Below are positions 1-7,384 of a DNA stretch of 21,056 nt, in pieces. The notes below the pieces were generated by a model. The model ran no database searches, was not told where the DNA came from, and saw only the letters and a list, made by a program, of their open reading frames with translations. A program made the translations under genes and the position numbers. The stretch is from CAYZUE01 sp964481825 (GTDB taxonomy: Archaea; Hydrothermarchaeota; Hydrothermarchaeia; Hydrothermarchaeales; JALUUU01), in the NCBI GenBank assembly GCA_964481825.1, contig CAYZUE010000017.1, positions 1-21,056 on the forward strand. Reading direction: 5' to 3'. Every line of letters starts with the position of its first letter. Within the stretch, counting starts at the first letter, position 1.

Positions 1-1
1 T

Positions 2-85
2 TGTCAATTTACGAAAATGTCAAAGAAAGAAATACGAAATTGTATTTCTAAAGTTAAAAAACATACTAAGAAAGTCAAGGAGTGA
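2..85 (+). CDS. psmA: Proteasome subunit alpha, C-terminal fragment (5' partial)
   Basis: An open frame runs in from the window edge and stops at TGA 83-85. It encodes 27 residues, lysine-rich, with the segment FTKMSKKEIRNCISKVKK. This fits the C-terminal helix of archaeal 20S proteasome alpha subunits, which often read like LSxEEIxxYI. The next gene is SBDS, and psmA directly before SBDS is the standard euryarchaeal order. The stop lies 6 bases before the SBDS start, and the end of this frame carries the SBDS ribosome-binding site, so the two are probably co-transcribed. The catalytic core is outside the window, so the call rests on the short tail and on synteny. Confidence 0.6.
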   Translation, partial: CQFTKMSKKEIRNCISKVKKHTKKVKE

Positions 86-91
86 GGCTCC

Positions 92-793
92 TTGGTTAGT
101 TTGGAAGAAGCGGTAATAGCTAGATTTAAGACTCATGGTGAGCATTATGAAGTATTAGTAGATGCAGACCTTGCTTTAGATTTCAAGAGAAACGTAGAAA
201 TAGATTTTTCTCAGGTATTAGCTGCTGAAAATATCTTTAAAGATTCTAAAAAAGGCGAAAAGGCCTCAGAAGAGCATATGCAGGAGATATTTGGAACTTC
301 AGATTTAATTGAAATAGCAAGAAAGATAATTAAAAAAGGTGAAATTCAATTTACTACCGAACAAAGAAAAAAGACACTTGAAGGAAAAAGAAAGATGATT
401 GTAACAACTATAGCACAAAATTCTATTAACCCTCAAACTGGGACCCCTCATCCACTTCGTAGGATTGAACGAGCTTTAGAAGAAACTAAATTTAAAGTAG
501 AAATAATGAAAACTGTTGAGGAGCAAATCCCAAAAGCTGTGAAGAGTATCCGCCATTTACTTCCACTTAGATTCGAAACTCATGTTGTAGCTGCTAAAAT
601 TCCTGGTCAATATGCAAGTAAATCCCATACTGCAATTAAGGGATTTGGAGAAATTAAGAAGGATGAATGGCAAAACGATGGTGCCTTAATAGTTGTTATA
701 GAATTGCCAGCAGGTATCGTCGAGGAGTTTTCCAATAAACTTAATTCTCTTACTAAAGGAGAAGTTGAGATAAAAATAATTAAAAAGGATTGA
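92..793 (+). CDS. Ribosome maturation protein SBDS homolog
   Basis: A 233-residue protein of the Shwachman-Bodian-Diamond family, close to the usual archaeal length. In eukaryotes SBDS works with an EF2-like GTPase to release eIF6 from the large ribosomal subunit; the archaeal protein is thought to act similarly. The N-terminal FYSH domain covers about residues 1-90 (VIARFKTHGEHYEVLVD). It is followed by a helical domain with the segment INPQTGTPHPLRRIE and by a ferredoxin-like C-terminal domain from about 160. The start is a TTG at 92 with a GGAGTGAGG-like Shine-Dalgarno just upstream. The end overlaps the longest possible rrp4 frame, and the exosome genes follow. Family assignment is secure. 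Confidence 0.95.
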   Translation: MVSLEEAVIARFKTHGEHYEVLVDADLALDFKRNVEIDFSQVLAAENIFKDSKKGEKASEEHMQEIFGTSDLIEIARKIIKKGEIQFTTEQRKKTLEGKRKMIVTTIAQNSINPQTGTPHPLRRIERALEETKFKVEIMKTVEEQIPKAVKSIRHLLPLRFETHVVAAKIPGQYASKSHTAIKGFGEIKKDEWQNDGALIVVIELPAGIVEEFSNKLNSLTKGEVEIKIIKKD

Positions 794-798
794 ATATT

Positions 799-1482
799 AT
801 GTCAGAAAAAATTGGACGAAAATTTGTCTTACCAGGTGAGCTTATTTCTGAAGAATCAATTAAGCTTGGAGAAGGAGTTTATAAGGAAGGAAAAAAAATT
901 TATGCTTCTATCATGGGATTATTAGACCTTAAACAAAACTTTGTCCGTGTTATCCCTATAACCGGCAAATATGTCCCCCATGTGAATGATTATGTTATAG
1001 GTATGGTTAATGGAACATTGTTCACTGGCTGGGACGTTGATATTAACGCAGCATATAATGGAATTTTGAATGGTAGGGATTATATTAACACTTTTGACCT
1101 TTCTCAGGAGAAATTGGTAAAAGCATTGCCTCCTGGTAGTGTTATATTATCTTCGGTACGAGAGATCTCTCCAACAAAAAAAGTATATATATCTATGGCA
1201 GACAGAGGGGCTCGTGTTCTTAAAGGTGGAAGATTATTGAATATTAATCCAACAAAAATTCCCAGATTAATAGGGAAAAAGAGTTCTATGATTTCTATGA
1301 TAAAGAGCGAGGTAAAGTGTACAATAATCGTCGGTCAGAATGGACGAATTTGGCTTGATGGAAAGCCAGAGCTTGTATCTATTGCAGTTAAAGCAATTGA
1401 AATAATTGAGAAAAATACTCAGATGCCAGGCCTTACTGACCATATTAAGAAAATAATTATTGAACAGAGGGAAAAATTATGA
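799..1482 (+). CDS. rrp4: Exosome complex RNA-binding subunit Rrp4
   Basis: RNA-binding cap subunit of the archaeal exosome, which sits on the Rrp41-Rrp42 hexameric ring and guides RNA into it. The protein has an N-terminal domain, an S1 domain at about residues 60-135 (DYVIGMVNGTLFTGWDVDI), and a KH domain near 150-210 whose GxxG loop is IGKKSSM. A TTG at 790 is in frame, but the ATG at 799 is preferred because the GGATTGA at 787-793 is placed as its ribosome-binding site. That gives 227 residues. The end overlaps the rrp41 ATG by four bases, typical of coupled translation. It lies in the conserved order SBDS-rrp4-rrp41-rrp42. Confidence 0.95.
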   Translation: MSEKIGRKFVLPGELISEESIKLGEGVYKEGKKIYASIMGLLDLKQNFVRVIPITGKYVPHVNDYVIGMVNGTLFTGWDVDINAAYNGILNGRDYINTFDLSQEKLVKALPPGSVILSSVREISPTKKVYISMADRGARVLKGGRLLNINPTKIPRLIGKKSSMISMIKSEVKCTIIVGQNGRIWLDGKPELVSIAVKAIEIIEKNTQMPGLTDHIKKIIIEQREKL

Positions 1483-2201
1483 AAAAGATTGGACAACCTA
1501 AAAAATTTATAGTCAAAGGAAAAAGGTTGGATGGAAGAAAACCTGACGAAATGAGAGAAGTTAAAATAAAAGCAGGAGTTCTTGAACGACCTGATGGATC
1601 TGCTTACCTTGAATGGGGTGGCAATAAAGTTCTAGCAGCTTGTTATGGCCCAAGAGAGGTCCATCCAAGACATCTATCTATGAGTCATAAAGCACTTTTA
1701 AGGTGTACGTATAATATGGCACCATTCTCGGTAAATGATAGAAAACGCCCAGGACCAGATAGACGTAGTACAGAAATATCTAAGGTAACTCGTCAGGCTC
1801 TCGAACCTGTAGTATTAACTAACCTATTCCCTAAAACAGCTATTGATGTATTTATTGAGATATTACAAGCTAATGCGGGTACTAGATGTACAGGTATTAC
1901 TGCAGCATCTGTAGCTATTGCTGATGCAGGCATTCCTATGAAAGATCTTATACCTGCTTGTGCAGCAGGAAAAGTGGGGGGCGAAATAGTTTTAGACATG
2001 TTTGATGTGGAGGATAATTATGGAGAAGCTGATCTTCCAATATCAATTATGCCCAAAACGGGGGATGTTAGCTTACTACAGATGGATGGTAATTTTACTG
2101 AGGAAGAATTCAAGAAGGCTTTAAATCTTGCTATTAATGGTTGTAAAGAGATACATAAAGTTCAGGTAAACGCTCTCAAAGAGAAGTATGGGGGTAATTA
2201 A
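1479..2201 (+). CDS. rrp41: Exosome complex catalytic exonuclease subunit Rrp41
   Basis: Catalytic RNase PH-like subunit of the archaeal exosome. It degrades RNA 3' to 5' using phosphate and can also add 3' tails. At 240 residues it has the usual length. Visible motifs are RLDGRKPDEMR near the N-terminus, the arginine-rich RKRPGPDRRSTEIS segment, the phosphate-binding loop NAGTRCTGITAAS near residue 130, and the acidic active-site stretch DMFDVEDNYGEADLPISIMP near 170-190. The ATG overlaps the end of rrp4 (ATGA type). A G-rich stretch at its 3' end provides the ribosome-binding site for rrp42. Confidence 0.97.
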   Translation: MKKIGQPKKFIVKGKRLDGRKPDEMREVKIKAGVLERPDGSAYLEWGGNKVLAACYGPREVHPRHLSMSHKALLRCTYNMAPFSVNDRKRPGPDRRSTEISKVTRQALEPVVLTNLFPKTAIDVFIEILQANAGTRCTGITAASVAIADAGIPMKDLIPACAAGKVGGEIVLDMFDVEDNYGEADLPISIMPKTGDVSLLQMDGNFTEEEFKKALNLAINGCKEIHKVQVNALKEKYGGN

Positions 2202-2202
2202 G

Positions 2203-2985
2203 ATGGATAACGTCCTCTCTAATATAAAAAAGGATTATATTGTAAATCTTCTGAAGCAAGGTAAACGGGAAGATGGACGAGGTTTCGACGATTATAGGCA
2301 GATTGAATTAGAAACTGGGGTAGCAAGTAAAGCAGATGGTTCAGCCCTCGTAAAATTAGGTACTAATCAAGTGATGGCTGGCGTAAAATTGAAGTTAGGC
2401 GAACCATTTTCTGATGTTCCTGCATCTGGAGTTTTAATGACTAATACGGAGTTAAGACCGTTGGCATCTCCAACTTTCGAAAAAGGCCCGCCAAGCGAGG
2501 ATTCTGTTGAGGTATCCCGGGTTGTTGATCGTGGAATACGGGAATCTAATTGTATTGATTTAGATAAGCTATGTATTGAGGAAGGCGAAAAGGTTTGGAT
2601 GGTATTTGTTGACATTCATGCGCTTGACTATAGGGGTAATCTATTTGATGCAGCCTCTTTGGCGTGTATTGCAGCTTTACTTAACACTTCAATTCCTAAG
2701 ATTGAAGATGACAGAGTAATTTATGGAGAGGTAACTAAAAATAAATTGCCCATAATTGAAAAACCCGTTGAGACTACATATGCAAAAATAGGATCAGATA
2801 TCATATTAGATCCAAGTTTAGAAGAAGAGTTAGTTATGGATTCTCGATTGACCATAGCAACAACTGAGAAGGGGGAGATTTGTGCGATGCAGAAAGGCGG
2901 AAATGGAACTTTTAGTCAGGATGAAATCTTGGAGGCTATTTCTAAAAGTATAATTAAGGGTAAAGAATTACGGACATATTTGTAG
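2203..2985 (+). CDS. rrp42: Exosome complex non-catalytic RNase PH subunit Rrp42
   Basis: The inactive RNase PH-fold partner of Rrp41; three Rrp41-Rrp42 dimers form the exosome ring, and Rrp42 helps bind RNA and position Rrp41. It has the family N-terminus (VNLLKQGKREDGRGFDDYR), the segment VSRVVDRGIRESNCIDLDKL, and the fold signature VFVDIHALDYRGNLFDAASLA. The longest frame begins at ATG 2188 inside rrp41. The ATG at 2203 is preferred because the run GGGGGT at 2190-2195 is well spaced as its Shine-Dalgarno. That gives 260 residues, a typical length. The frame ends one base before the longest possible L37Ae frame. Confidence 0.95.
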   Translation: MDNVLSNIKKDYIVNLLKQGKREDGRGFDDYRQIELETGVASKADGSALVKLGTNQVMAGVKLKLGEPFSDVPASGVLMTNTELRPLASPTFEKGPPSEDSVEVSRVVDRGIRESNCIDLDKLCIEEGEKVWMVFVDIHALDYRGNLFDAASLACIAALLNTSIPKIEDDRVIYGEVTKNKLPIIEKPVETTYAKIGSDIILDPSLEEELVMDSRLTIATTEKGEICAMQKGGNGTFSQDEILEAISKSIIKGKELRTYL

Positions 2986-2994
2986 GTGAGTGTA

Positions 2995-3273
2995 TTGACA
3001 AAAACTAAGAGGGTAGGCAGCAGTGGTAAGTTTGGGCCACGATATGGGATGCGTGTTAGACAAAAATGGCACGGAGTTGATAAAAAGCAGCGCATTCTCC
3101 ATGAATGTCCAAAATGCAATCGATTAGCCGTAAAGAGATTATCCACCGGTATTTGGGTATGTAGAAAATGTGGAGCTAAATTTGCAGGTGGAGCATATTT
3201 CCCTTCGACTAATGTTGCTAAAACCATCTATAGAGCCATTACTCGAATATCTCAGGAGGGGGAAAATGTATAG
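2995..3273 (+). CDS. rpl37ae: Large ribosomal subunit protein L37Ae (eL43)
   Basis: A 92-residue zinc-ribbon ribosomal protein. The cysteines are C38-x2-C41 (CPKC) and C56-x2-C59 (CRKC). The start is the TTG at 2995, giving the family-like N-terminus MTKTKRVGSSGKFGPRYG. A GTG at 2986 is in frame, but its bases form the GGTGAG Shine-Dalgarno of the TTG and the extra residues do not match the family. The 3' end overlaps the rpoP start by eight bases. The position between rrp42 and rpoP is the conserved archaeal one. Confidence 0.95.
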   Translation: MTKTKRVGSSGKFGPRYGMRVRQKWHGVDKKQRILHECPKCNRLAVKRLSTGIWVCRKCGAKFAGGAYFPSTNVAKTIYRAITRISQEGENV

Positions 3274-3397
3274 GTGTGGAAACTGTAATAAGAATTTAAA
3301 TCTTAAACGTGAAGATCCGATTAGATGTCCCTTCTGCGGTCATAAATTGTTATTTAAAACCAGGCCTACTATTATAAAAAAGGTAAAGGCAGAGTGA
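3266..3397 (+). CDS. rpoP: DNA-directed RNA polymerase subunit P (Rpb12 homolog)
   Basis: A 43-residue zinc-ribbon subunit of archaeal RNA polymerase, equivalent to eukaryotic Rpb12, which helps assembly and open-complex formation. The cysteines are C4, C7, C21 and C24 (YRCGNC and RCPFCG), followed by a basic tail. The frame is open further upstream, but the correct start is ATG 3266: it has a very strong GGAGGGGG site about four bases before it, and it gives the normal RpoP length. It overlaps the end of L37Ae and stops two bases before the pcc1 start. Confidence 0.93.
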   Translation: MYRCGNCNKNLNLKREDPIRCPFCGHKLLFKTRPTIIKKVKAE

Positions 3398-3398
3398 A

Positions 3399-3653
3399 AT
3401 GTTGAAAAGCGACATAAATTTACAAGTTATGTTCGATTCAAAAGACGATTCAAAAGTAATTTATGAATCTCTTATTCCTGAATTAGATTCCTCTCTGTGT
3501 GATAAAACACAAATAAAATCAAGTCGTAATGGCAGATTAATATCCCTAGCATTTAGTGATATACATACTTCCTCATTACGGTCTTCAATAAATTCATATA
3601 TGCGATGGATGATGATAGGAACAGCTATCCTCGCCATTGAAAGGAGTGATTAA
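3399..3653 (+). CDS. KEOPS complex subunit Pcc1
   Basis: An 84-residue protein matching the Pcc1/CTAG/LAGE3 family. Pcc1 is the dimerising subunit of KEOPS (with Kae1, Bud32 and Cgi121), which makes t6A37 in tRNAs that read ANN codons. The pattern is a beta strand, then a variable loop with ESLIPELDSS, then a long C-terminal helix (SSLRSSINSYMRWMMIGTAI). Length and fold pattern fit, and this position after rpoP and before prefoldin beta is where euryarchaea carry pcc1. There is no zinc or catalytic motif, as expected. The family is divergent, so synteny supports the call as much as sequence does. Confidence 0.82.
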   Translation: MLKSDINLQVMFDSKDDSKVIYESLIPELDSSLCDKTQIKSSRNGRLISLAFSDIHTSSLRSSINSYMRWMMIGTAILAIERSD

Positions 3654-3656
3654 ACT

Positions 3657-4025
3657 ATGGAGCAGATACCCCCTAAATTGCAGAATCAGATTATACAGTT
3701 TCAACAGGTTCAGCAACAGGCTCAATCTATATCAACGCAAAGAATGCAGTTAGACTTACAACTTAAAGAACTCGATCGTTCTATTTCTGAGGTAGAAAAG
3801 CTTGATGACAAATCAGAGATATATAAAAATGTTGGAGCAATATTAATGAAGAGTGATCCTCCCTCAATTACTGTTGAACTTCATGATAAAAGGGAGACTT
3901 TCGATTTAAGAATTAAGACTCTAACAAAACAGGAAAAAAAAATTCAAAAACGATTAAAGGAAATGCAAGATAAGATACAGGAAGAAATTAAGCAGGGAAA
4001 TATTAATATCCCTAATTTACAGTAG
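3657..4025 (+). CDS. pfdB: Prefoldin subunit beta
   Basis: A 122-residue beta subunit of the hexameric archaeal prefoldin chaperone, which holds unfolded proteins and passes them to the thermosome. It has two long glutamine- and lysine-rich coiled-coil helices (about residues 5-48 and 72-115) joined by a beta-hairpin region with the signature YKNVGAILMKSD. GGAGTGAT at 3642-3649 is the ribosome-binding site for the ATG. The frame ends two bases before the DHH gene, so it belongs to the same transcription unit. Confidence 0.95.
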   Translation: MEQIPPKLQNQIIQFQQVQQQAQSISTQRMQLDLQLKELDRSISEVEKLDDKSEIYKNVGAILMKSDPPSITVELHDKRETFDLRIKTLTKQEKKIQKRLKEMQDKIQEEIKQGNINIPNLQ

Positions 4026-4027
4026 TT

Positions 4028-5020
4028 ATGGACGATATTTCAGAATTTATCTCAAAATCCTCCGGTAAATGTTTGATTTTATGTCATCAGAATGCAGATC
4101 TTGATTGTGTCTGTAGTGCAATAGCATTAAAGTATAGTCTAAAGAGTATAAATCCTAACTTAAAATTTGAAATAGGTGCAGCTGAAAATTATTCTAATCA
4201 AGCTTTAAAAATTTTAGATACCTTTGATGTAACTGCATCTATAAATCCAAAACTTGACTCAGATATCCTCATAATTTTGGATACATCAAGTTTGAATCTT
4301 CTTCAACCACTGAGTGATGATGTAGAAAATTTTAAGGGGGAAGTACTCCTAATCGATCATCATCCAACTGATGACAACCTTAGATCTCTTTCAAAAATCT
4401 CTTATCTTGATAATACAGCAGCATCAACCACTGAGTTGGTGTATGAAGTAATCATAAAATCTGGTGCAAAGATTGAAGGTGTCGTAGCATTAGCCTTGAT
4501 GATGGGCATCTATTCAGACACATGCTATCTTAAATATGCGAATCCTAAAACAATTAGGATAGTCAGCGAAATTCTAAAGGATTCAGATGTTGATTACGAT
4601 AAATTTCTTGAGATTTTGAGTAGTACAGAAGATTTTTCTGAGAAACTTGCAAACCTTAAAGCATCTCAAAAAATGAAAATCCATATTCACGAAGATTACT
4701 TTTTAGTGACGTCTAACGTTAATTCCTCAATTTCATTAGCAGCTAATGCCCTTATTGATCTTGGTGCAGATTGTACTTTCGTTGGATCTCAAATAGAAGA
4801 TGTAATTAAAATATCTGCTAGAGCATCTTCAAGATTTGGTAGAGCAACTAGTATTGATCTTGGCAGCATTATGGGTGAAATCGGAGTTTCAATTAACGGT
4901 AATGGCGGTGGACATAAAGGGGCAGCAGCAGCTAAAGGAAAAGGAAATCTTAAAAAAACATTAAATGATTGCATCGAGCTTGTAAAAAATCATTTTAACA
5001 GAGCGGAAGGGAACTGTTAA
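4028..5020 (+). CDS. DHH-family phosphoesterase (RecJ/NrnA-like)
   Basis: A 330-residue single-chain DHH-DHHA1 phosphoesterase. Motif I is CHQNADLDCV (residues 19-28; H20, N22, D24 and D26 replace the usual HxNPDxDA). A second metal ligand is in ILDTS (D85), and the name motif is DHH at 110-112 (LLIDHHPTDD). The C-terminal DHHA1 domain carries the substrate-binding GGGH (GNGGGHKGAAAA, about residue 295). Such proteins act on short oligonucleotides, pApA/cyclic-dinucleotide products or single-stranded nucleic acid with Mn2+. The neighbouring exosome suggests a role in finishing RNA degradation, but that is inference. Start and stop nearly touch the adjacent genes. Confidence 0.85.
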   Translation: MDDISEFISKSSGKCLILCHQNADLDCVCSAIALKYSLKSINPNLKFEIGAAENYSNQALKILDTFDVTASINPKLDSDILIILDTSSLNLLQPLSDDVENFKGEVLLIDHHPTDDNLRSLSKISYLDNTAASTTELVYEVIIKSGAKIEGVVALALMMGIYSDTCYLKYANPKTIRIVSEILKDSDVDYDKFLEILSSTEDFSEKLANLKASQKMKIHIHEDYFLVTSNVNSSISLAANALIDLGADCTFVGSQIEDVIKISARASSRFGRATSIDLGSIMGEIGVSINGNGGGHKGAAAAKGKGNLKKTLNDCIELVKNHFNRAEGNC

Positions 5021-5931
5021 TGCAGGCTAAGATTAAAGAACTGTTAGAGAAACAAGGATATCGTATAATAGGTAATCATAGCGCAATTAAAGTATGTCAC
5101 TGGACAAAAGAGAAACTTGTAAATAACCGATCTTGTTACAAATCTAAATTCTATGGCATTTCATCACACCGTTGTCTTCAGGTAACACCTAGTGTTCTTT
5201 GGTGTGAGCATCAATGTTTATTTTGCTGGAGACCAATGGAATTTATGGATCATCCTCAATTGACAATTTCTGATTATAATGAGCCAAAGACAATCGTTGA
5301 GGAATCTTTGGTTTATCAGCGACAACTTCTATCAGGGTTTTGGGGAAATTCTCATGTTAAAACAAAAGATATGGAGGCGGCTTCTAATCCAAAACATGCT
5401 GCAATTTCGCTTTCTGGTGAACCGACAGCATATCCCTTTATTGATGAACTTATAGCAGAGTATAATAGGCGAGGATTCACTACATTCTTGGTGACTAATG
5501 GTCAAAATCCTAGAGCCCTTGAAAAATGTAATCCCACTCAAACTTATATCTCTCTTGTAGCCTCCAATCAGAAATTATATGACAAAATGAATGTTCCATT
5601 GTACAAGGATGGGTGGGATAGATTAAACCAGAGCCTTGAGGTGATGAATGAAAAAAAAGGAAGGAGAGTTTTACGTATAACCCTGATTAAAGGATTTAAC
5701 CTTGAATCACCTAAAAAGTTTGCAAATTTGATTTTAAAGGCAAATCCAGACTATATCGAGCCCAAAGGGTATGTGCATGTAGGTCATTCTAGGAAACGAT
5801 TGGAAAGAGAAGATATGCCTACATATGATGAAGTTATGGAATTTGGACAAGAGTTAGCTGATGAAATAAATTACAAATTAACTAATTCTTCAAGAGCGAG
5901 TAAAGTTGCATTGCTCTCACGGGATTGTTGA
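5020..5931 (+). CDS. taw1: tRNA 4-demethylwyosine synthase Taw1 (radical SAM, TYW1 family)
   Basis: A radical SAM enzyme that condenses pyruvate carbons with N1-methylguanosine-37 of tRNA-Phe to form 4-demethylwyosine, the first tricyclic step of wyosine synthesis. The three radical-SAM cysteines are C62, C66 and C69 (WCEHQCLFCW). C26, C39 and C52 fit the second iron-sulfur cluster. This numbering matches what I recall for the M. jannaschii enzyme, which also supports the ATG at 5020 as start. Other family segments are ISLSGEPTAYP and YIEPKGYVHVGHSRKRL. It overlaps the DHH stop by one base and is the last gene of the first block. There is no N-terminal flavodoxin domain, as in other archaeal forms. 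Confidence 0.95.
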   Translation: MQAKIKELLEKQGYRIIGNHSAIKVCHWTKEKLVNNRSCYKSKFYGISSHRCLQVTPSVLWCEHQCLFCWRPMEFMDHPQLTISDYNEPKTIVEESLVYQRQLLSGFWGNSHVKTKDMEAASNPKHAAISLSGEPTAYPFIDELIAEYNRRGFTTFLVTNGQNPRALEKCNPTQTYISLVASNQKLYDKMNVPLYKDGWDRLNQSLEVMNEKKGRRVLRITLIKGFNLESPKKFANLILKANPDYIEPKGYVHVGHSRKRLEREDMPTYDEVMEFGQELADEINYKLTNSSRASKVALLSRDC

Positions 5932-6007
5932 ATTAAATTTTACAAATTTATCAATTAATATACCAAATTTTTTTATTTTTCAAATATGATTATTAAATGA
6001 TAATACT

Positions 6008-6778
6008 ATGAAATCCCGATTGCTTCTATCAGTTATTATAATATGTATTATCCTTCTTAATCTAAATTTAATCTTTAAAGATTCATCTACTCTTTTATAT
6101 TCGTGGACGAGTGGCGGAGAAATTATAAATAATGATAGAAAAGAGTTATGGATAGAAATACACGATGTCTCTCCACTTACTCTAAATTATTTAGAAGAAG
6201 TGGTGGATATAATAGAAAGGTATCCAAATGCTTATGCAAAAACAGTTCTTTTTATAATACCTAATCATGGAGGAGTTACCCCTATCCATGAATATCCTGA
6301 ATTTGTAAATAAAATTCAAGACTTACAAAAAAAAGGATATACTCTAGGAATACATGGGTATACTCATGATTTATCTAATCCTGAATTCAATACTGATTTT
6401 AAAGAAGCAAAAAACTTGTTGGCCATGTCAGAAAATGAATTTATCGAATCAAAATTAAGTATTCCTGAGTACTTTCTTCCACCTGGATGGAGAACAACTA
6501 GGATTGCTAATGATGTTTTAAGAGATAAATTTAAATTCATATATTATTACTACTATATCGATACACCCGGAGGAATCCAACCTACTAAATCTAATGAATA
6601 TGTGTGGTATAACCTTTCATATAAGCCCGTAGAAATAGCTTTAAGAGATTATAACGATTCAAAGGGTATATTTAGACTTACACTCCATTTAGGAGCAATA
6701 AACACATCTAGAGGATTAATATTCCTAGATAGTTATCTTGGCGGAATAGAGAAAAAGAGTAATATACCCAGCGCCTAA
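6008..6778 (+). CDS. Membrane-anchored DUF2334 / polysaccharide-deacetylase-like protein
   Basis: A 256-residue protein with one N-terminal hydrophobic segment at about residues 3-24 (LLLSVIIICIILLNLNLIF), so an anchored protein with an outside domain is likely. The rest resembles the NodB/DUF2334 deacetylase fold: WIEIHDVSPLTLNYL supplies the early Asp, HGYTHD is the metal-binding pair of histidines, and a late TLHLGA segment may supply another ligand. It could deacetylate or otherwise modify a surface glycan, but no substrate can be read from the context. It sits 76 bases after taw1 and 9 bases before the translin gene. The start has no Shine-Dalgarno, so the message may be leaderless. Confidence 0.72.
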   Translation: MKSRLLLSVIIICIILLNLNLIFKDSSTLLYSWTSGGEIINNDRKELWIEIHDVSPLTLNYLEEVVDIIERYPNAYAKTVLFIIPNHGGVTPIHEYPEFVNKIQDLQKKGYTLGIHGYTHDLSNPEFNTDFKEAKNLLAMSENEFIESKLSIPEYFLPPGWRTTRIANDVLRDKFKFIYYYYYIDTPGGIQPTKSNEYVWYNLSYKPVEIALRDYNDSKGIFRLTLHLGAINTSRGLIFLDSYLGGIEKKSNIPSA

Positions 6779-6787
6779 ATTCGAATC

Positions 6788-7384
6788 ATGGAATTAAATA
6801 ACATAATAAACAATATTAAATCTGATTTTGATAAAAAAGATTTACATAGAGAAGATATTTTTTCAAGGTCTAGGAAAATTCGAAGATTATCAACTAGTGC
6901 GATTCGAGATATTCATAAAGGCAATTCTGAAGCAACAAAAGCTTTACTTGATAGTCTAAAGAAAGAAATTGATGAATTAAGCGATAATGATAAGGCTTTA
7001 CCTCTGATTCAGGGAGCTTTACAGGAGTATGCTGAGGCGATACTAACTTGGTCATTTTTAAAAAAAATACCCCCACCTCCACCATCAACGATTGGTATCC
7101 CTCCAGAGCCATATGTTCTCGGTCTTGCTGATTCAATAGGCGAGCTTAGACGATACATTCTTGATGAACTAAGAAAGAATCAACTACATGATGTAGAGTA
7201 CTTCTTAGATTTGATGGAAGACATATTTCATAAAATAATACTTTTTGATTATCCAAATGCAATATTACCTATCAGGAGAAAGCAAGATATTGCTCGACTC
7301 TTGTTAGAAAAAACTCGTGGCGAGGTTACAGTTGCTCTGAAACAGGCAGAACTAAGTGAAAAGTTGGAGGACAAAAATTGGTGA
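6788..7384 (+). CDS. Archaeal translin-family protein
   Basis: A 198-residue, almost wholly helical protein of the translin family. Recognisable parts are the N-terminal basic/acidic helix (REDIFSRSRKIRRLSTSAIRDIHKG), the middle LIQGALQEYAEAILTWSFLK, the loop PPEPYVLGLADSIGELRRY, and the C-terminal RRKQDIARLLLEKTRGEVT. Translins form octamers that bind single-stranded nucleic acid; some TRAX partners and archaeal relatives have RNase activity through acidic residues such as the EYAEA region. A proline run (PPPPPS) lies near residue 95. It overlaps the sepS start and shares its transcript, which also links it to tRNA biology by position. Function here is inferred from family only. Confidence 0.83.
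   Translation: MELNNIINNIKSDFDKKDLHREDIFSRSRKIRRLSTSAIRDIHKGNSEATKALLDSLKKEIDELSDNDKALPLIQGALQEYAEAILTWSFLKKIPPPPPSTIGIPPEPYVLGLADSIGELRRYILDELRKNQLHDVEYFLDLMEDIFHKIILFDYPNAILPIRRKQDIARLLLEKTRGEVTVALKQAELSEKLEDKNW

Noticed and set aside
790..798. TTG start for rrp4
   Set aside because: The ATG at 799 has the better placed ribosome-binding site; the TTG falls inside the SBDS stop region.
3170..3265. N-terminal extension of the rpoP frame
   Set aside because: It overlaps L37Ae coding sequence out of frame, and the strong GGAGGGGG site belongs to ATG 3266, giving the normal RpoP length.
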